Part shown: positions 45,941 through 58,025 of the stretch, one piece after another
How the letters are laid out: each line of letters starts with the position of its first letter
How positions within the stretch are numbered: position 1 is the first letter of the stretch
NCBI GenBank assembly: GCA_947579605.1
Contig: OX388312.1
Span: forward strand, 18,809,313-18,873,312
Origin: Athripsodes cinereus
Lineage: Eukaryota > Arthropoda > Insecta > Trichoptera > Leptoceridae
DNA: 64,000 bases
Direction: 5' to 3'
Made by a program: the position numbers and the translations under genes
The notes under the pieces: model-generated
Told to the model about the DNA's origin: nothing
Databases searched by the model: none
The model's input: only the letters and a program-made list of their open reading frames with translations

Positions 45941-46377
45941 AATTACTTTCTTCGCAAAATAAGCAGTTAATGGTTTAACTTGTGTTTCTTAAACATAATA
46001 GCTTGTATTTTATTCGACTGTGTATTACAACAATATAAAATAATTATTATTACGATAATATTTTATCGATAGTTAATGGGTGGGTTCATTTGAAAATAAT
46101 ATATCTAAATTAATTTGAATAGTATAATAGATAGATTTACAAATAGATATTTATATTTAATTGTGAGTATATTTGATTTGTCACGTATTTGAAAAATAAA
46201 AGATATATTTTTTGATTGTATTGTTAACCTGTAGATACTTATATCATACAAGCAATTTTTTTCAATACCTACTCGCATATTAAATAACTTCAAATTGCTT
46301 ACCTAATTTATTACAAATAGGTACATATCTTATTCATTTACATTATATTGTTACTGTTTGATTGAACTCATTTAAAT

Positions 46378-49300
46378 ATGTCTGAAAGTAGGATAACTCT
46401 TTTAGAAGCAAAGAAAAATGCCATATTTGCTAGAATAAATAATTTATATGAGTTATCTAAGAAAGAATTTAGTAGAGACAGTCGTTCTCAAGAAAACTTT
46501 GTAGGACAAACTGAATCGTTAAATGATATAAGACAACAGTTTGAAAGTGTGATTGAAGAATTATTCTCATTATATATTAAAACGCAACCAAAATTTGAAC
46601 CTGATTTTCAAATATTGAATACTTTTGAAGATTTAATTTCGCATATTAAATATAAAAGATCGCAATTAATGGCAAATAATATTAATATAACTTCTTCTAT
46701 AAGTACCTAATCAGTCGAAAAATTCTATAAAACTACCCGCTATCGAAATACCTCGATTTGACGGCCAATACGAAAATTGGTCAGTATTCTACGAATCTTT
46801 TAAAACCAATATTCATTTAAATGAAAATTTAAACGATTCTCAACGCATACAATATTTGATTGGTAAATTATCGCATTCCGCTTTAAATATAATTTCTGGA
46901 ATAATACCTACTGGTGAAAATTACACCGATATATGGAACAGTTTAGTGAACAGATATCAAGATAAAAGGAATTTAGGATCTCATTATATAAATAATATTT
47001 TTGATATCAAACCTACGCTTCATACCGCATCCAGCTTAAATAATTTTAGCGAAAAATTATCTGCTTCCATTGCAGCTTTAAAACAGTTAAGTATACCCGA
47101 TTTGTTTGATTTTGTAATTTTTTGTAGTATGTCAAGAAAATTGGATGCGCAAACTATTCATGAGTTTGAAATGTCTGTAAGAGGCAAAGATATTCCATCA
47201 TTAAAGGAATTGATTGAATTTGTGCGGGAAAAAGCAAAAATTCTAGAACGAACGTTTAATGATAGTAAAATTATATCGCGTGTGGAGAGTAACAATAAAT
47301 TGCCCAATTTTAGGAACAAACCGCGAAATATTTCTAAGTCATTTATGACTAATATTAACGCATCAAATGAAAAATGTCATTTATGTAACGCAACGCATTT
47401 GCATTATTATCAATGTAGTAAATTTATGGAACTCAATCCCAGGGAAAAATTCAATTTGATAAAATCATCAAATGGTTGTATAAATTGCTTAAGTAGTACG
47501 CACAAAAGTAACGCTTGTAAGTCAAAAAATTCATGTAAGCGATGTCAAAAGCATCATCATTCTTTGTTACATTTTGAGAAGGACAACTCTATTACGAATT
47601 GCATTATTTCTGATGAAAGTAATTCAAAACCTAGTACTTCAAATTTACCTACACAATCAACGTCTTTATGTGCTCGTAACAATAAAACATCTCACTCAAA
47701 AATAATTTTATCAACCGCACAAATTTATGCTTATTGTAATGGAACTGAAAAAAAATTAATTAGATGTTTGATCGATAACGCTTCGCAAAATAATTTAATT
47801 AATATTGATTGTTGCAAAAAATTAAATTTAACGATAACTCCTTTGAGTAATTCTGTCATAAGAGGTGTAGGAATAACTTCACGTCCCGTGCATGGTTACA
47901 CGACAGTAAAGATTGAGTCTCGCATTTCAGGAGACAAATATAATATCCAATGTTTAGTATTAGATTGCATTACAGAGGATCTGCCTGTGCAATATATTAA
48001 CACAGAAATTTTCCCAGGTCTGGAAACAATTTCGTTAGCAGACGTCGCTTGGAATGTGCCTGGTGAAATAGAAGTTGTTTTGGGAGCTCAATTGTTTCCC
48101 TACATTTTAATGGGTGGACGAATTGAAGTTCCAAATTTATCTCCATTAATTGAAACCACATTTGGATATATAATTATGGGTAATGTGCCCATCGAAAACG
48201 CATCGCATAACATAAAGAATTACAACATTAGTTTAAACGCAATATCGAAAATTGATCAAAATAATTTTGACTCAATAACATTTTGTACGCTATCTAACAA
48301 TGAGTTAGAAAAATCTCTACACAAGTTTTGGGAGCTTGAAGAAATACCAAATAAAAGATATTTCAGTCCTGAAGAGACCGCATGCGAAAACATATACCGT
48401 TCTACAGTTTCTCGCAGTGTAAATGGTCAATATGTAGTTTCGCTTCCTTTTTGTAAGAACCCGTCTGAATTGGGAAATTCTCGCGCATCCGCTCAACGCA
48501 GATTATTAATTCTTGAACGCAAATTCAAAAATAATGAGACGCTTCGTAACAGCTATAATGATGTTATAAATGATTATATAAAGAATGATTATTTGTATGA
48601 AGTCCCTATGCAAAATGAGTCAGATGAAGGTTATTTTATTCCGCATCAAGCTGTCATTCGACAAGATAAGACAACTTCGAAAGTAAGAATTGTTTTGGAC
48701 GCAAGTTCGAAAACTCATTCGGGTGTGTCGCTCAATGATATTCTTCACGTGGGACCTAATTTGCAAACTGATTTGTTTTTGCTTTTGCTTAATTTTCGTT
48801 TGTTTGCTGTGGCAATAACGGCCGACATTAAGCAAATGTACTTAAGAATAGGAATGTTTGATGAACATCAGAAATATCTAAAGATATTATATAGATTTAA
48901 TGCCGATGAAAAGATTCGTACATTCGCATTTAAATGTGTTCCCTTTGGCTTAAAGTCAAGCCCATATTTGGCTATGCGCACGTTGCATGAACTCGCTTCT
49001 GATGAAGGCCAAGCCTTCCCAAGAGCAGCTGAAGTGGCCACATCCAATTTTTATATGGATGATTTGGTTAAGTCGGTCCCTGAGAGTCCGAATAATCAAG
49101 ACGCTATAAATTTGGCCCAGGAATTGGTATCATTTTTTAAGGCAGGAGGGTTTGATTTGGTGAAGTTTTCATGTAACAAAAAAGAAATTCTCTTTAATTT
49201 ACCACCACTCAATTGTGCCTCGGTAACACTTTCTAACGATACAAACTTGAAAATTTTGGGTTTGGAATGGTTTCCTGAAACAGATGTTTTTTTCTTTTAA
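46378..49300 (+). pseudogene. BEL gag-pol: gag, protease and RT part (frameshifted)
   Basis: ATG at 46378 (MSESRITLLEAKK) opens 110 codons; a one-base frame change near 46706 leads on to a frame ending at 49300. Gag features include PAIEIPRFDG and CHLCNATHLHYYQC with further Cys/His knuckles (CINCLSSTHKSNAC, CKRCQKHHHSLLH). The protease core is LIDNASQNNLI. The RT has VRIVLDASS, TADIKQMYLRIGM, CVPFGLKSSPYLAM and the YMDD box in FYMDDLVKSV. The frame is lost at a seven-T run at 49286-49292. Confidence 0.9.
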
Positions 49301-51600
49301 AACTTCTCCTTGTAGTGAACAATGCACAAAACGAACTATCCTCTCTGTCGTAGCAAGGCTTTTTGATATTTTAGGATTAGTCTCTCCAGTAATTTTATCT
49401 ACCAAATTATTAATTAAATCACTATGGATTGCTAACATTGGCTGGGATGAATTACCTCCCGAACAAATAATAAACGATTATCAAAAACTTGTAAATGAAT
49501 TACCTCTGTTATCAAATTTAAAAATTCCTAGATATTTAAATGTAAAACACGGATGCACTGTAACTATAGTCGGCTTTTGTGATGCTAGTTTAAAGGCATA
49601 TGGCTGTGCAGTGTATTTACACGTTCTTGATTCTCAAGGAAATATATCAGTTAATTTAGTATGCTCCAAATCTAAAGTTGCTCCAATGAAGATTGTTTCG
49701 TTGGCTCGCTTAGAGTTGTGTTCGGCAGTATTACTTGCAAAGTTAATTCGAACGGTATATAATTCCTTCAACCCGCTTTACACAATTAATAATATATACG
49801 CTTTTTCGGATTCCACTATAGCTCTTTCGTGGATCCATTCGTCACCGCATCGCTGGTCCACTTTTGTTGCAAACAGAGTGGCCAATATTCAAGACAATCT
49901 TGAGTCTAAATATTTTTATCATGTTGCAGGAGTTGAAAATCCTAGTGACTGTTTATCGCGCGGCTTATCTCCTTCTCAATTATTAAAACATAAACTTTGG
50001 TGGAATGGTCCTGAATGGCTTGTTAACCAGCCAAAGTTTTGGCCAATTAAGCCATTTGTACCTTCAACAATTGCTGATATACCTGAAATGAATTCGAAAT
50101 CCTTTACAGCCATTGTAAAAGAACCTTCATTTCTGGAAACGCTGGTCCTTCGAGTTTCTTCTTGGAAAAAAATTACTTCACATATTGGTATATATATTAC
50201 GATTTATACATAAATTACCCAAATCAGAATTTGTTGAGGTCGAACATTTGAATTTAGCCGAAAGATATATAATACACATTGTACAATTATCTCACTTTTC
50301 AAAAGAATATTGCGATCTTTTGAAAGGAAAAGTCCTCTCTAATCCATATAGAAAACTTAATTTATTTTTGGATTCAGCTGGAATAATTCGAGTTGGTGGC
50401 AGATTGTCTAACGCAGATATATCTTTTGAGGCGAAACATCCTGCACTTTTGCCAAAGTCAGACTATATTGTTGATTTGTTGATAGATTATTATCATGAAA
50501 TGAACTGTCACACTGGTGCAAATTTATTGAACTCGATAATAAAACAGAGATATTGGATTATTTCTGCGAGAAATGTCATTAGAAAGAGAGTTAGATTGTG
50601 TAACTCTTGTTTTAGAACAAAACCGAAGAATCCAAATCCAAAAATGGCGGACCTTCCTTCGTTTAGAGTACGCGAAGCCTCGAAGGCCTTTGTCCACACA
50701 GGTGTGGATTATGCAGGTCCAATAAGTATTACGTTAACACGAAGACGTGGCCAAAGGTCTCAAAAGGCATATTTATGTCTTTTTACATGCTTAACTACCA
50801 GAGCAGTTCACATTGAACTAGCTTCTGATTTGTCTTCAGACACATTTTTAGCCGCATTCAAACGCTTCTTATCCCGACGGGGACCTGTTTCTCATTTGTA
50901 TTCCGACAATGGAACTAATTTTATTGGCGCTAAAGCGCAACTCAATGAAATATACAATCTTATCGCTTCATCTAATTTTCAAGAAACTTTACGAGAAGAA
51001 TTGCTTAATCGAAAGATTGTATGGAAATTAATACCGCCTCATGCACCACACTTCGGTGGTTGTTGGGAATCACAAATAAAATGTTTCAAAACTCATTTGT
51101 ATAGAGTGATGGGAAATCAATTACTCACATACGAAGAACTTTTAACTGTGCTTGTACAAATTGAAATGATATTGAATTCTAGACCGCTGTGCTTAATGTC
51201 TGAGGAACCTTCTATTGAGGTTTTAACACCTGCACATTTTTTGATGACTACGCCGCTTCAATATCTTCCAGCTCCAGACTTATCGTCTGAACGTGTTGAT
51301 TTATTATCACGTAAACATCTTTTAGACAACTTAGTCCAGTCCTACTGGAAGAAATGGAGATTGGAATATTTGCATACTTTGCAGGCCAGACAGAAATGGG
51401 CCACTGATACTAATCCAGTAAGGGTTGGTACCATCGTTTTAGTGGATCAGGGTGACGTGCCTCCGTTGCGCTGGCCTTTAGGGAAGATAGAAGAGGTTTA
51501 CCCTGGACCTGATGGTGTGGTCCGTATTGCATTGGTTAAAACGAAAACTGGAATAATTAAACGTCCAGTCGTCAAATTATGCCCAATACCAACTCAATAA
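49284..51600 (+). pseudogene. BEL gag-pol: RNase H and integrase part (frameshifted)
   Basis: This resumes in a new frame after the T run: ILSVVARLFDILGLVSPV, then RNase H (GFCDASLKAYGCAVY, LELCSAVLLAKL, FSDSTIALSWIH). Another frame change near 50180 leads to the integrase: Cys/His zinc region H..H..CNSC, GVDYAGPI, YSDNGTNFIGA and PPHAPHFGGCWES, with the D,D,E residues visible. The C-terminal basic region has GDVPPLRWPLGKI. The natural stop is at 51598-51600. Confidence 0.9.
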
Positions 51601-51835
51601 TACAACTTATTTCTATAAATATGAACTCATTTATTTAGTATTGAGTTAGTTTACTTATAGGTTAATTTAATTTTAAGTTATTGATTAATAACCGCCTAAA
51701 AGAGAAATATTTGGTACAATTTTTTAAATGTTTTTCCGCGTGCCAATTAGTTTCTTTTCTATGTAACTTGTTTATTGATAAATATATTTAAATCATACGC
51801 ATTTGTAATCTGTTTTGAAAGCTTTACGAGCTTTC

Positions 51836-51848
51836 AAGGCGGGGAGAA
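51836..51848 (+). other. BEL polypurine tract
   Basis: AAGGCGGGGAGAA lies directly before the TGTTTGGG start of the 3' LTR, where the plus-strand primer is expected. Confidence 0.85.
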
Positions 51849-51859
51849 TGTTTGGGCCA

Positions 51860-52971
51860 ATTCTAAATGGCTTGTATTTAAGTGATCATCAAAAATATAC
51901 CAAAATCGTCACCAAATAATTCAATATGATTGCCAAAATAGTAGATTGATCATCAAATCGTGATCCTCAAATAATTCTAAATTGAACCTTAAAAAATTAA
52001 ATTTTGTAACCAAATAATTCAATATGATCGCCAAAATAGTAGATTGATCATCAAATCGTGATCCTCAAATAATTCTAAATTGAACCCTAAAAAATAAAAT
52101 ATTGTCACCAAATAATTCAATGTGATCGCCAAAATAGTAGATTGATCATCAAATCGTGATCCTCAAATATTTCTAAATTGAATACAAAACAATAAAACAT
52201 TTGCCGGCAAAAATAAAATCTGATTCCAATATAAATTTCTTACAGTTTTGTACATATTACTTTTCTGTAGAAAAAAAATACTCGACAACGGGTGGAGCCA
52301 ATTTATGTTCGAACTAGATTTTATTTTCGCCGGTTTTATTTTATTTTTGCCGGCAAAAATAAAATAAAACCGGCGAAAATAAAATCTAGTTCGAATATAA
52401 ATTTCCTTAAGTTTCGTATATATTACTTTTTCTATGGAAAAAATACTCGAATACGGGTGGGGCCGCTCAAGTATCATAGTTCCGATAATAGTGCATCTGC
52501 AACGGGTTTGAGTATTCAAATATTATTATTGTAGTCGTGAATAGTGAAATAATAAAAAGGGTCATGTCATTTTAAGCATTCTTAAAAAAATCACGATAGT
52601 GAAGAAAGAGACTTTCTAATGAATTTACATAAATATTATGAACGATTTTTGTTATTATAATAACAAATTTGGCGATCAATCTACTATTTTGGCAATCAAT
52701 CTATTTATTTTATGGTCAAATGTATTTTTTGGTGGTCATACCGAAATATTTAGACGATCGGAATTTAATATTTGTAGGTAATAATTTTGATGTTAGTTTC
52801 ATTTATTTGATGATATTTATTTTATATTTTCATGATCGGAATATGAAATATTTGGTGGTATTGTTTTGGTGTTAATTTTACTTTTTTGATTATCGTTTTA
52901 TTTTTCTGATGGTCGGTGACTAGGATCAAAAATATTATTTGATGATCATTTATATAATACCGATTCTAAAT
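51860..52971. mobile_element. Non-autonomous DNA element in the 3' LTR, 9-bp TSD
   Basis: The body is 51869-52962, with ATTCTAAAT at 51860-51868 and 52963-52971. The ends GGCTTGTATTTAAGTGATCATC and, reversed, CGGTATTATATAAATGATCATC are imperfect inverted repeats. It contains three tandem units of about 95 bp (CCAAATAATTCAAT-TGAT-GCCAAAATAGTAGATTGATCATC, about 51912-52175), a CCGGC palindrome at 52329-52383 and a direct repeat around it. There is no transposase. The 9-bp duplication suggests a Mutator- or P-like enzyme. Confidence 0.85.
52329..52383. repeat. Perfect palindrome GCCGGTTTTATTTTATTTTTGCCGGC...
   Basis: TTTTCGCCGGTTTTATTTTA is followed by TTTTTGCCGGCAAAAATAAAA and the mirror CCGGCGAAAA. 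A flanking unit (AATAAAATCTAGTTCGAATATAAATTTC) is repeated on both sides in direct and inverted form. It lies in the element nested in the 3' LTR. Confidence 0.85.
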
Positions 52972-53598
52972 TGTGGTTGATTTCGGGTTGTTCCTATGTG
53001 GAGGTGGGGGGGTTTGTGTGAAATGTTTCATTTATCAAAAAATGTCACAATTCTTCCCATCCTTGCAACAATCATAATATATTGTGTTCCTATCATTCTT
53101 TCCTTCTCACCAGTATTCATTGTGAATCCATACCTACCGCACAGCCGTATTCATTGTGAATCTTTACCTACCGCATCGCTTAAAACTTATACCGCATCAA
53201 TATAATTTCACCGCTTATTAAAATATAAAATTACCAACCCGCATAAATCAATATTAAATTTACCGCACATTGACTTTATTATTAAGTTATATATTCAAAG
53301 AAGTGTTTTTGTGTGAGAGGCAAGGCGATTCCAGGTTCCAGAATCCTCATCCAAAAGGGTAAGTGGAACATTCTTGCTTTTCTTCTCATCTTCACCTTTG
53401 AACAACGCACCCGCATCACCACAAGGAATATCAATAAATTTTGATAAATGAGATCTTAAAAAAGAAAGACCTTCATTTTTGAAAAATAAACCAAAAATTC
53501 CAAATTTGGTAAACTTTTATACTTTGCCCAAATCTACATAGGTACTTTATCGGTCTGCATTCTTTTTTTCAAAATTCAAGTTTGCAACACTGATCGTA

Positions 53599-53879
53599 AT
53601 AGAGCATTAAAGGTCACGTGGTCTTGTCTATGGATTTGCTTTTGCTTGGGGGGGGGCAAACAGTCAGATTGCGCAAATCATCCTTGTAGGATGTTATGCC
53701 ATAAGAGAAAAAAAAGAAGTCAGACGACAAAATAATAACAAAATCGACACTGACAGTTTTTTTGATTATTAGGTATTCTTTAGGCGTTCCACCTAATATT
53801 ACACCGTAATCGTGTGTTGTGTTGGGATGCCTGATGCCCCTCAATGATTTTTCTGTGACGTCATCCTTTAATGGTCTGT
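53599..53879 (-). mobile_element. MITE family (TAGACCATTAAAGG), copy A
   Basis: The inverted ends TAGAGCATTAAAGG (left) and CCTTTAATGGTCTG (right) bound the family body: CACGTGGTCTTGTCTATGGA, AAACAGTCAGATTGCGCAAA, a (T/C)TTTTTTT run, ATTAGGTATTCTTTAGGCGT and GACGTCATCC. Reverse orientation relative to B-D. Confidence 0.88.
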
Positions 53880-54260
53880 GTATTTTTATTGAATTGTCTG
53901 TCAGTTTCGTCCTTAAACCACTTCCAAGTTAGACTTGCATACTGTCAGTGAGCATTGCTGACATTTGTTTCACTCTATTAGTGATACATCATGTGAACAT
54001 CTTCATTAGTCCTATTTTATTGTTATTTAATAGACTTGGACTTGTTTAATTAAAAGTTTTCCTTTTACCTCTGTCCACATTACGGTACTCCACAGTAAAA
54101 AGATTGAAAGCTATTGCATGCGGGATAAGACTGTTTTTTGTTTCTTTCTCTATTTAATTTGTTATTTTGTATTATCTCAATTTAGTATTTAAAGAAATTA
54201 TTTTTTTATAAAAATGCCGATTTTGTTCTTATTGATTTATGACAAATCTGATATTATGTA

Positions 54261-54531
54261 ATAGACCATTAAAGGATGACGTCACAGAAAAATCATTGAG
54301 GGGCATCAGGCATCCCAACACAACAGACGATTACGGTGTAATATTAGGTGGAACGCCTAAAGAATACCTAATAATAAAAAAAACTGTCAGTGTCGATTTT
54401 CTTATTATTTCGTCGTCTGACTTTCTTTTTTTTCTCTTATGGCATAACATCCTACAAGGATGATTTGCGCAATCTGACTGTTTGCCCCCCAAGCAAAAGC
54501 AAATCCATAGACAAGACCACGTGACCTTTAA
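54261..54531 (+). mobile_element. MITE family copy B, split by TTAA element (rest 56656-56667)
   Basis: It starts ATAGACCATTAAAGGATGACGTCAC and matches copies C and D up to CACGTGACCTTTAA. The last bases, TTAATGGTCTAT, lie 2.1 kb away at 56656-56667 because another element inserted at its TTAA. Confidence 0.88.
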
Positions 54532-56655
54532 CCTTCGCCTTACTGAAATCAAAAACCTACGCGCGCTCCTAACATGTGTAGTGACTACACATTTTCAAAT
54601 AAGCGGTTTAAGATAGAAAAAATAGGAATAATCATAGCCAAACCATTCGGACAGTTATAAGTAAAGTATTGTATATGTGTATTGTATAGGAAATCATAAA
54701 AATATATATAAATTATTGCTGAAAACGTGAAAAAATAATATTATCTAGCGCTCATGAACCTAGCGAGAAGACAACTCATTATGAATAGCGAAGGCCAACT
54801 GACGGCTGACCGCACGCATAGCGACGCATTGTGCAATCGGCATTCATCGGCAATCATCGGCCGATGGTCCGACATACATTTGCGTAAACTGCAGTGATTG
54901 CAAACTATTTAATATGTTATTTAATTAATTTATTTATTGTTACACAATTATAAAGACAATCAATGCATAGAAAATGGATTATCCAACCTGTTCTAGGATT
55001 TAGCTAAGACAAAATATATGTATGTACACATATCAAGATTATAATCAAAGTAAATAAAAAAATAAAGTATAACCAGCACATATACCAAATAGTCCATACA
55101 ACAGTTCAAAAAAAAGAACAGGCAACTTACAAACTTACAGATAAAAAAATGATTTACAGAAAATAGATAAAATTAAAAATCATTTAAACCGTAAAAGTTA
55201 TAAGCAGTAATAGATACAATAAGATGAATAATTTTATAGCTTAGTTCCAAATGTCTCTCGAAGAATCCGCACTTTTATAGACCATTAAAGGATGACGTCA
55301 CAGAAAAATCCGTGAGGGGCATCAGGCATCCCAACACAACACATTCACAGTGTTTACGGTGTAATATTAGGTGGGACGCCTAAAGAATAGATACCTAATA
55401 ATCAAAAAAAACTGTCAGTGTCGATTTTGTTATAATTTTGTTGTCTGACTTTCTTTTTTTTCTCTTATGGCATAACATCCTACAAGTATGATTTGCGCAA
55501 TTTGATTGTTTGCCCCCCACGCAAAAGCAAATCCATAGACAAGACCACGTGACCTTTAATGGTCTATTAACTCTTAAATATTTTTTTTATTTCACAATTA
55601 ATGATTCTGGATATAATTTAACTCAAAAATTAGATTTACCGGTAAATTTATATATTAAAATTCAAAAATCTATTATAATATTAAATACATGGAATATTGT
55701 AAAAAAATTTGAACGCAGATATTTCAGGCACGATGCTGGTATTTTGAACCTGCGTTTTGAGCCTAATACTTTGATATCCTGTATATCTGGATTGGTGAAT
55801 TTCTCGCGGCATTAGACTGTTAAGTTTTTGTATGATCATGACTGATACTGATAATATGGAGACTTATCTGGTTGTATAATACTGAGAAGTGTGGATGGCC
55901 ATTCCGCCGCCGCGTAAAAAATAATATTATTACGTTTATGTTTATTTTAATTGTAATATTTATTTGAAATGTTTACCTACATAATAATATTTATTTTAAA
56001 TGTTTATATAATAATATTTATAAATAAATCGCTAATAAATCCATAAATGAAGTGCCCTCACGAAGAAATGAACTGAAAAGTAACGTTATATATTATGATA
56101 TACACCTTTCCCTCTTATGATACAATAATATAATGAAATGTTGGTATTTAAAAATGTAAAATGAATACCTACCTAGTTATAATTATTGAAATTATTATGG
56201 AACGGAAATAATAAATCACTTTGAAACCTCTGGATTTAAGTCGACTTCGGAAGTAAAATAATAGATCTCTAATGATAAAACACGACTGAGTGCTATTTCG
56301 CATAGTCATTCCTCAGCACAGTTCGCGAGAGCGAGACGTAAATAGTATTCACTATCTAACGACAACAGCCGAGTACGAGCAGTCGAAGACACGTGACATA
56401 CAGTTAATACATCGCGCATTTGATTGTATTAGTAAGATATTTTGTTTGTGTTTGTAATTTTATTTCCATTCTCCAAAAAATGTCTTTGAAATAGTCAATA
56501 AGTTCCAATTATTGTTAATATAATTTTTTAATTCGATGCGTAAATATATGACTGAGGATTACCTAAAATCTTGACCTTCTATTTATTGTATTTATTGAAA
56601 TATTAATTATAAACAGAAGCATGTGTACTGGCTACACATTTTAGGACGGCGAAAG
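54532..56655. mobile_element. TTAA-site DNA element (piggyBac-like?) inserted in MITE copy B
   Basis: TTAA is present at 54528-54531 and 56656-56659; copies C and D have a single TTAA there, so the insertion and its 4-bp duplication are read directly. Ends are CCTTCGCC and, reversed, CTTTCGCC; a second inverted block, TCCTAA-ATGTGTAG, lies 35 bp in on the left and about 10 bp in on the right. The 2124-bp body carries MITE copy C and an open stretch at 55600-55815 of unknown nature. No transposase is recognised. Confidence 0.85.
55278..55567 (+). mobile_element. MITE family copy C
   Basis: It has ends TAGACCATTAAAGG and CCTTTAATGGTCTA, with TTA on both sides, as for PIF/Harbinger-type 3-bp duplications. 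It lies inside the TTAA-site element. Relative to B and D it has a small insertion near 55343-55360. Confidence 0.9.
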
Positions 56656-56674
56656 TTAATGGTCTATAGGGGTA

Positions 56675-56954
56675 ATAGACCATTAAAGGATGACGTCACA
56701 GAAAAATCATTGAGGGGCATCAGGCATCCCAACACAACAGACGATTACGGTGTAATATTAGGTGGAACGCCTAAAGAATACCTAATAATCAAAAAAACTG
56801 TCAGTGTCGATTTTGTTATTATTTTGTCGTCTGACTTTCTTTTTTTTTCTCTTATGGCATAACATCCTACAAGGATGATTTGCGCAATCTGATTGTTTGC
56901 CCCCCAAGCAAAAGCAAATCCATAGACAAGACCACGTGACCTTTAATGGTCTAT
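56675..56954 (+). mobile_element. MITE family copy D
   Basis: It is nearly identical to copy B and starts only 7 bp after the displaced end of B. Inverted ends are as in the other copies; the flanks (TAA, TAG) are not a perfect duplication. Confidence 0.9.
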
Positions 56955-57031
56955 AGGTCTGTCTTTGGGGAAAAAAAATTCATGTTCAATGATTTAAAAA
57001 TTTTGCTTTTTGTCATTTTGATTATTAAGTA

Positions 57032-57706
57032 GCATTCACATTGCTTCACTTTGGATGATCATCCAGAGTGTCAGGGTCAAACCTGTTCATCGAAAGTGAA
57101 CACGTCTGTTCACATTTGTTCATCCTATGCTTTCACTGCCGTGTCAACACTCACGGTCATGTTGTATGTAGTTTGACGTATTTTCGTATAAAAATAATTA
57201 AACAAATTCAAAAATTAAAAATAACACATAAATTAAATTATAGCTCTCGACTGCATAATAATTTTGTACATGATTCTGACATTCAATACAAATTCATAGA
57301 GAATTAAACAAATAAACTTGTTTATGGTCGTTTCAGTGAAAGGACCTTTCATCAAAATTATGACGAGTGGTAATCTCTTTCCTCCGTCATCGCTAGTGAT
57401 CACTAGCGATGAAACGCCCGTTCACATTTGTTCATCTTGGGGTGCGTCCAGATAGTAGGATGAGAACGTCAATCAATCATCAATCTTCAACGATTCGGAG
57501 CATTCTCCGAAGAAATATTTGAATGAATGCCTTCGTTACCCATATAAGGACGGGAAACAAACGCATTCATTCGAATATTTCTTCGGAGAATGCTCCGAAT
57601 CGTTGAAGATTGATGATTGATTGACGTTCGCATCCAGCTGTGTGGGCGCCGCCTTGGAGGATCATCCGTAGTGATCACTGAAAGTGAACTATGTGAACGA
57701 CCCTTT
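57032..57706. mobile_element. MITE of the TTCACAT/GTTCACTTT family, with nested palindrome
   Basis: The left end (GTAGCATTCACATTGCTTCACTTTGG) and, reversed, the right end (AGGGTCGTTCACATAGTTCACTTTCAG) are similar inverted repeats with GATGATC(A)TCC further in. Blocks are shared with 1-130 and 23653-23705. The inner palindrome at 57441-57650 is inserted in it. Confidence 0.6.
57441..57650. mobile_element. Near-perfect palindromic element, ~85-bp arms
   Basis: The arms contain AACGTCAATCAATCATCAAT, CTTCAACGATTCGGAGCATT and CTCCGAAGAAATATT-GAATG, in opposite order on either side of about 30 bp. Ends: GGTGCGTCCA and, reversed, GGCGCCCACA. Flanks TCATCTTGG and GCCTTGG suggest a duplication around CTTGG. 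Copy 1-130 shows an uninterrupted version of the site. Confidence 0.85.
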
Positions 57707-58025
57707 AGCAATGTTTTTTTTTTACCATAAACAATTTTAGTATGATGGTAACATTGGAATATTTGACAGTTAATGTACTTCCGATAATATTTTGCTTTTC
57801 TATGTATTTTGCTGTTGACGTTCTGTTTGTTCCACTTTTGTCATCGGTGATGGTTGGATTTGCGATTTTATTATACGTTATATTCATCAATAATTACTAA
57901 AATAGTAACAGAAGTTCATTTAACGAACGTCTATGCATGCAGTGATCGATAGCCATTGTAGTAGAATTTTAATATCATGATTTGTCTTTGGTGATAATAC
58001 GACGTATTAATAGAAATTGGGTAAA

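Larger units (their letters stand above)
51849..53421 (+). repeat. BEL 3' LTR, interrupted
   Basis: It starts TGTTTGGGCCAATTCTAAAT, is interrupted at 51869, resumes at 52963 with ATTCTAAAT and continues as in the 5' LTR to CATCACCA at 53421. Confidence 0.93.
45192..53426 (+). mobile_element. BEL/Pao LTR retrotransposon with 5-bp TSD
   Basis: The element body is 45197-53421, flanked by CAAGG at 45192-45196 and 53422-53426. LTRs begin TGTTTGGGCC and end CATCACCA. The 5' LTR is 470 bp; the 3' LTR is 1573 bp because of a nested 1094-bp insertion plus its 9-bp duplication (470+1103=1573). Gag, protease, RT, RNase H and integrase occur in that order, typical of BEL/Pao. Three frameshifts break the long frame. 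Confidence 0.95.

Noticed and set aside
54239..54463. 74-79 codon frames reading RHPNTT.DYGVILGGTPKEYLIIKKTVSVDF
   Set aside because: They recur in each copy of the TAGACC MITE on either strand and are repeat sequence without a known domain.
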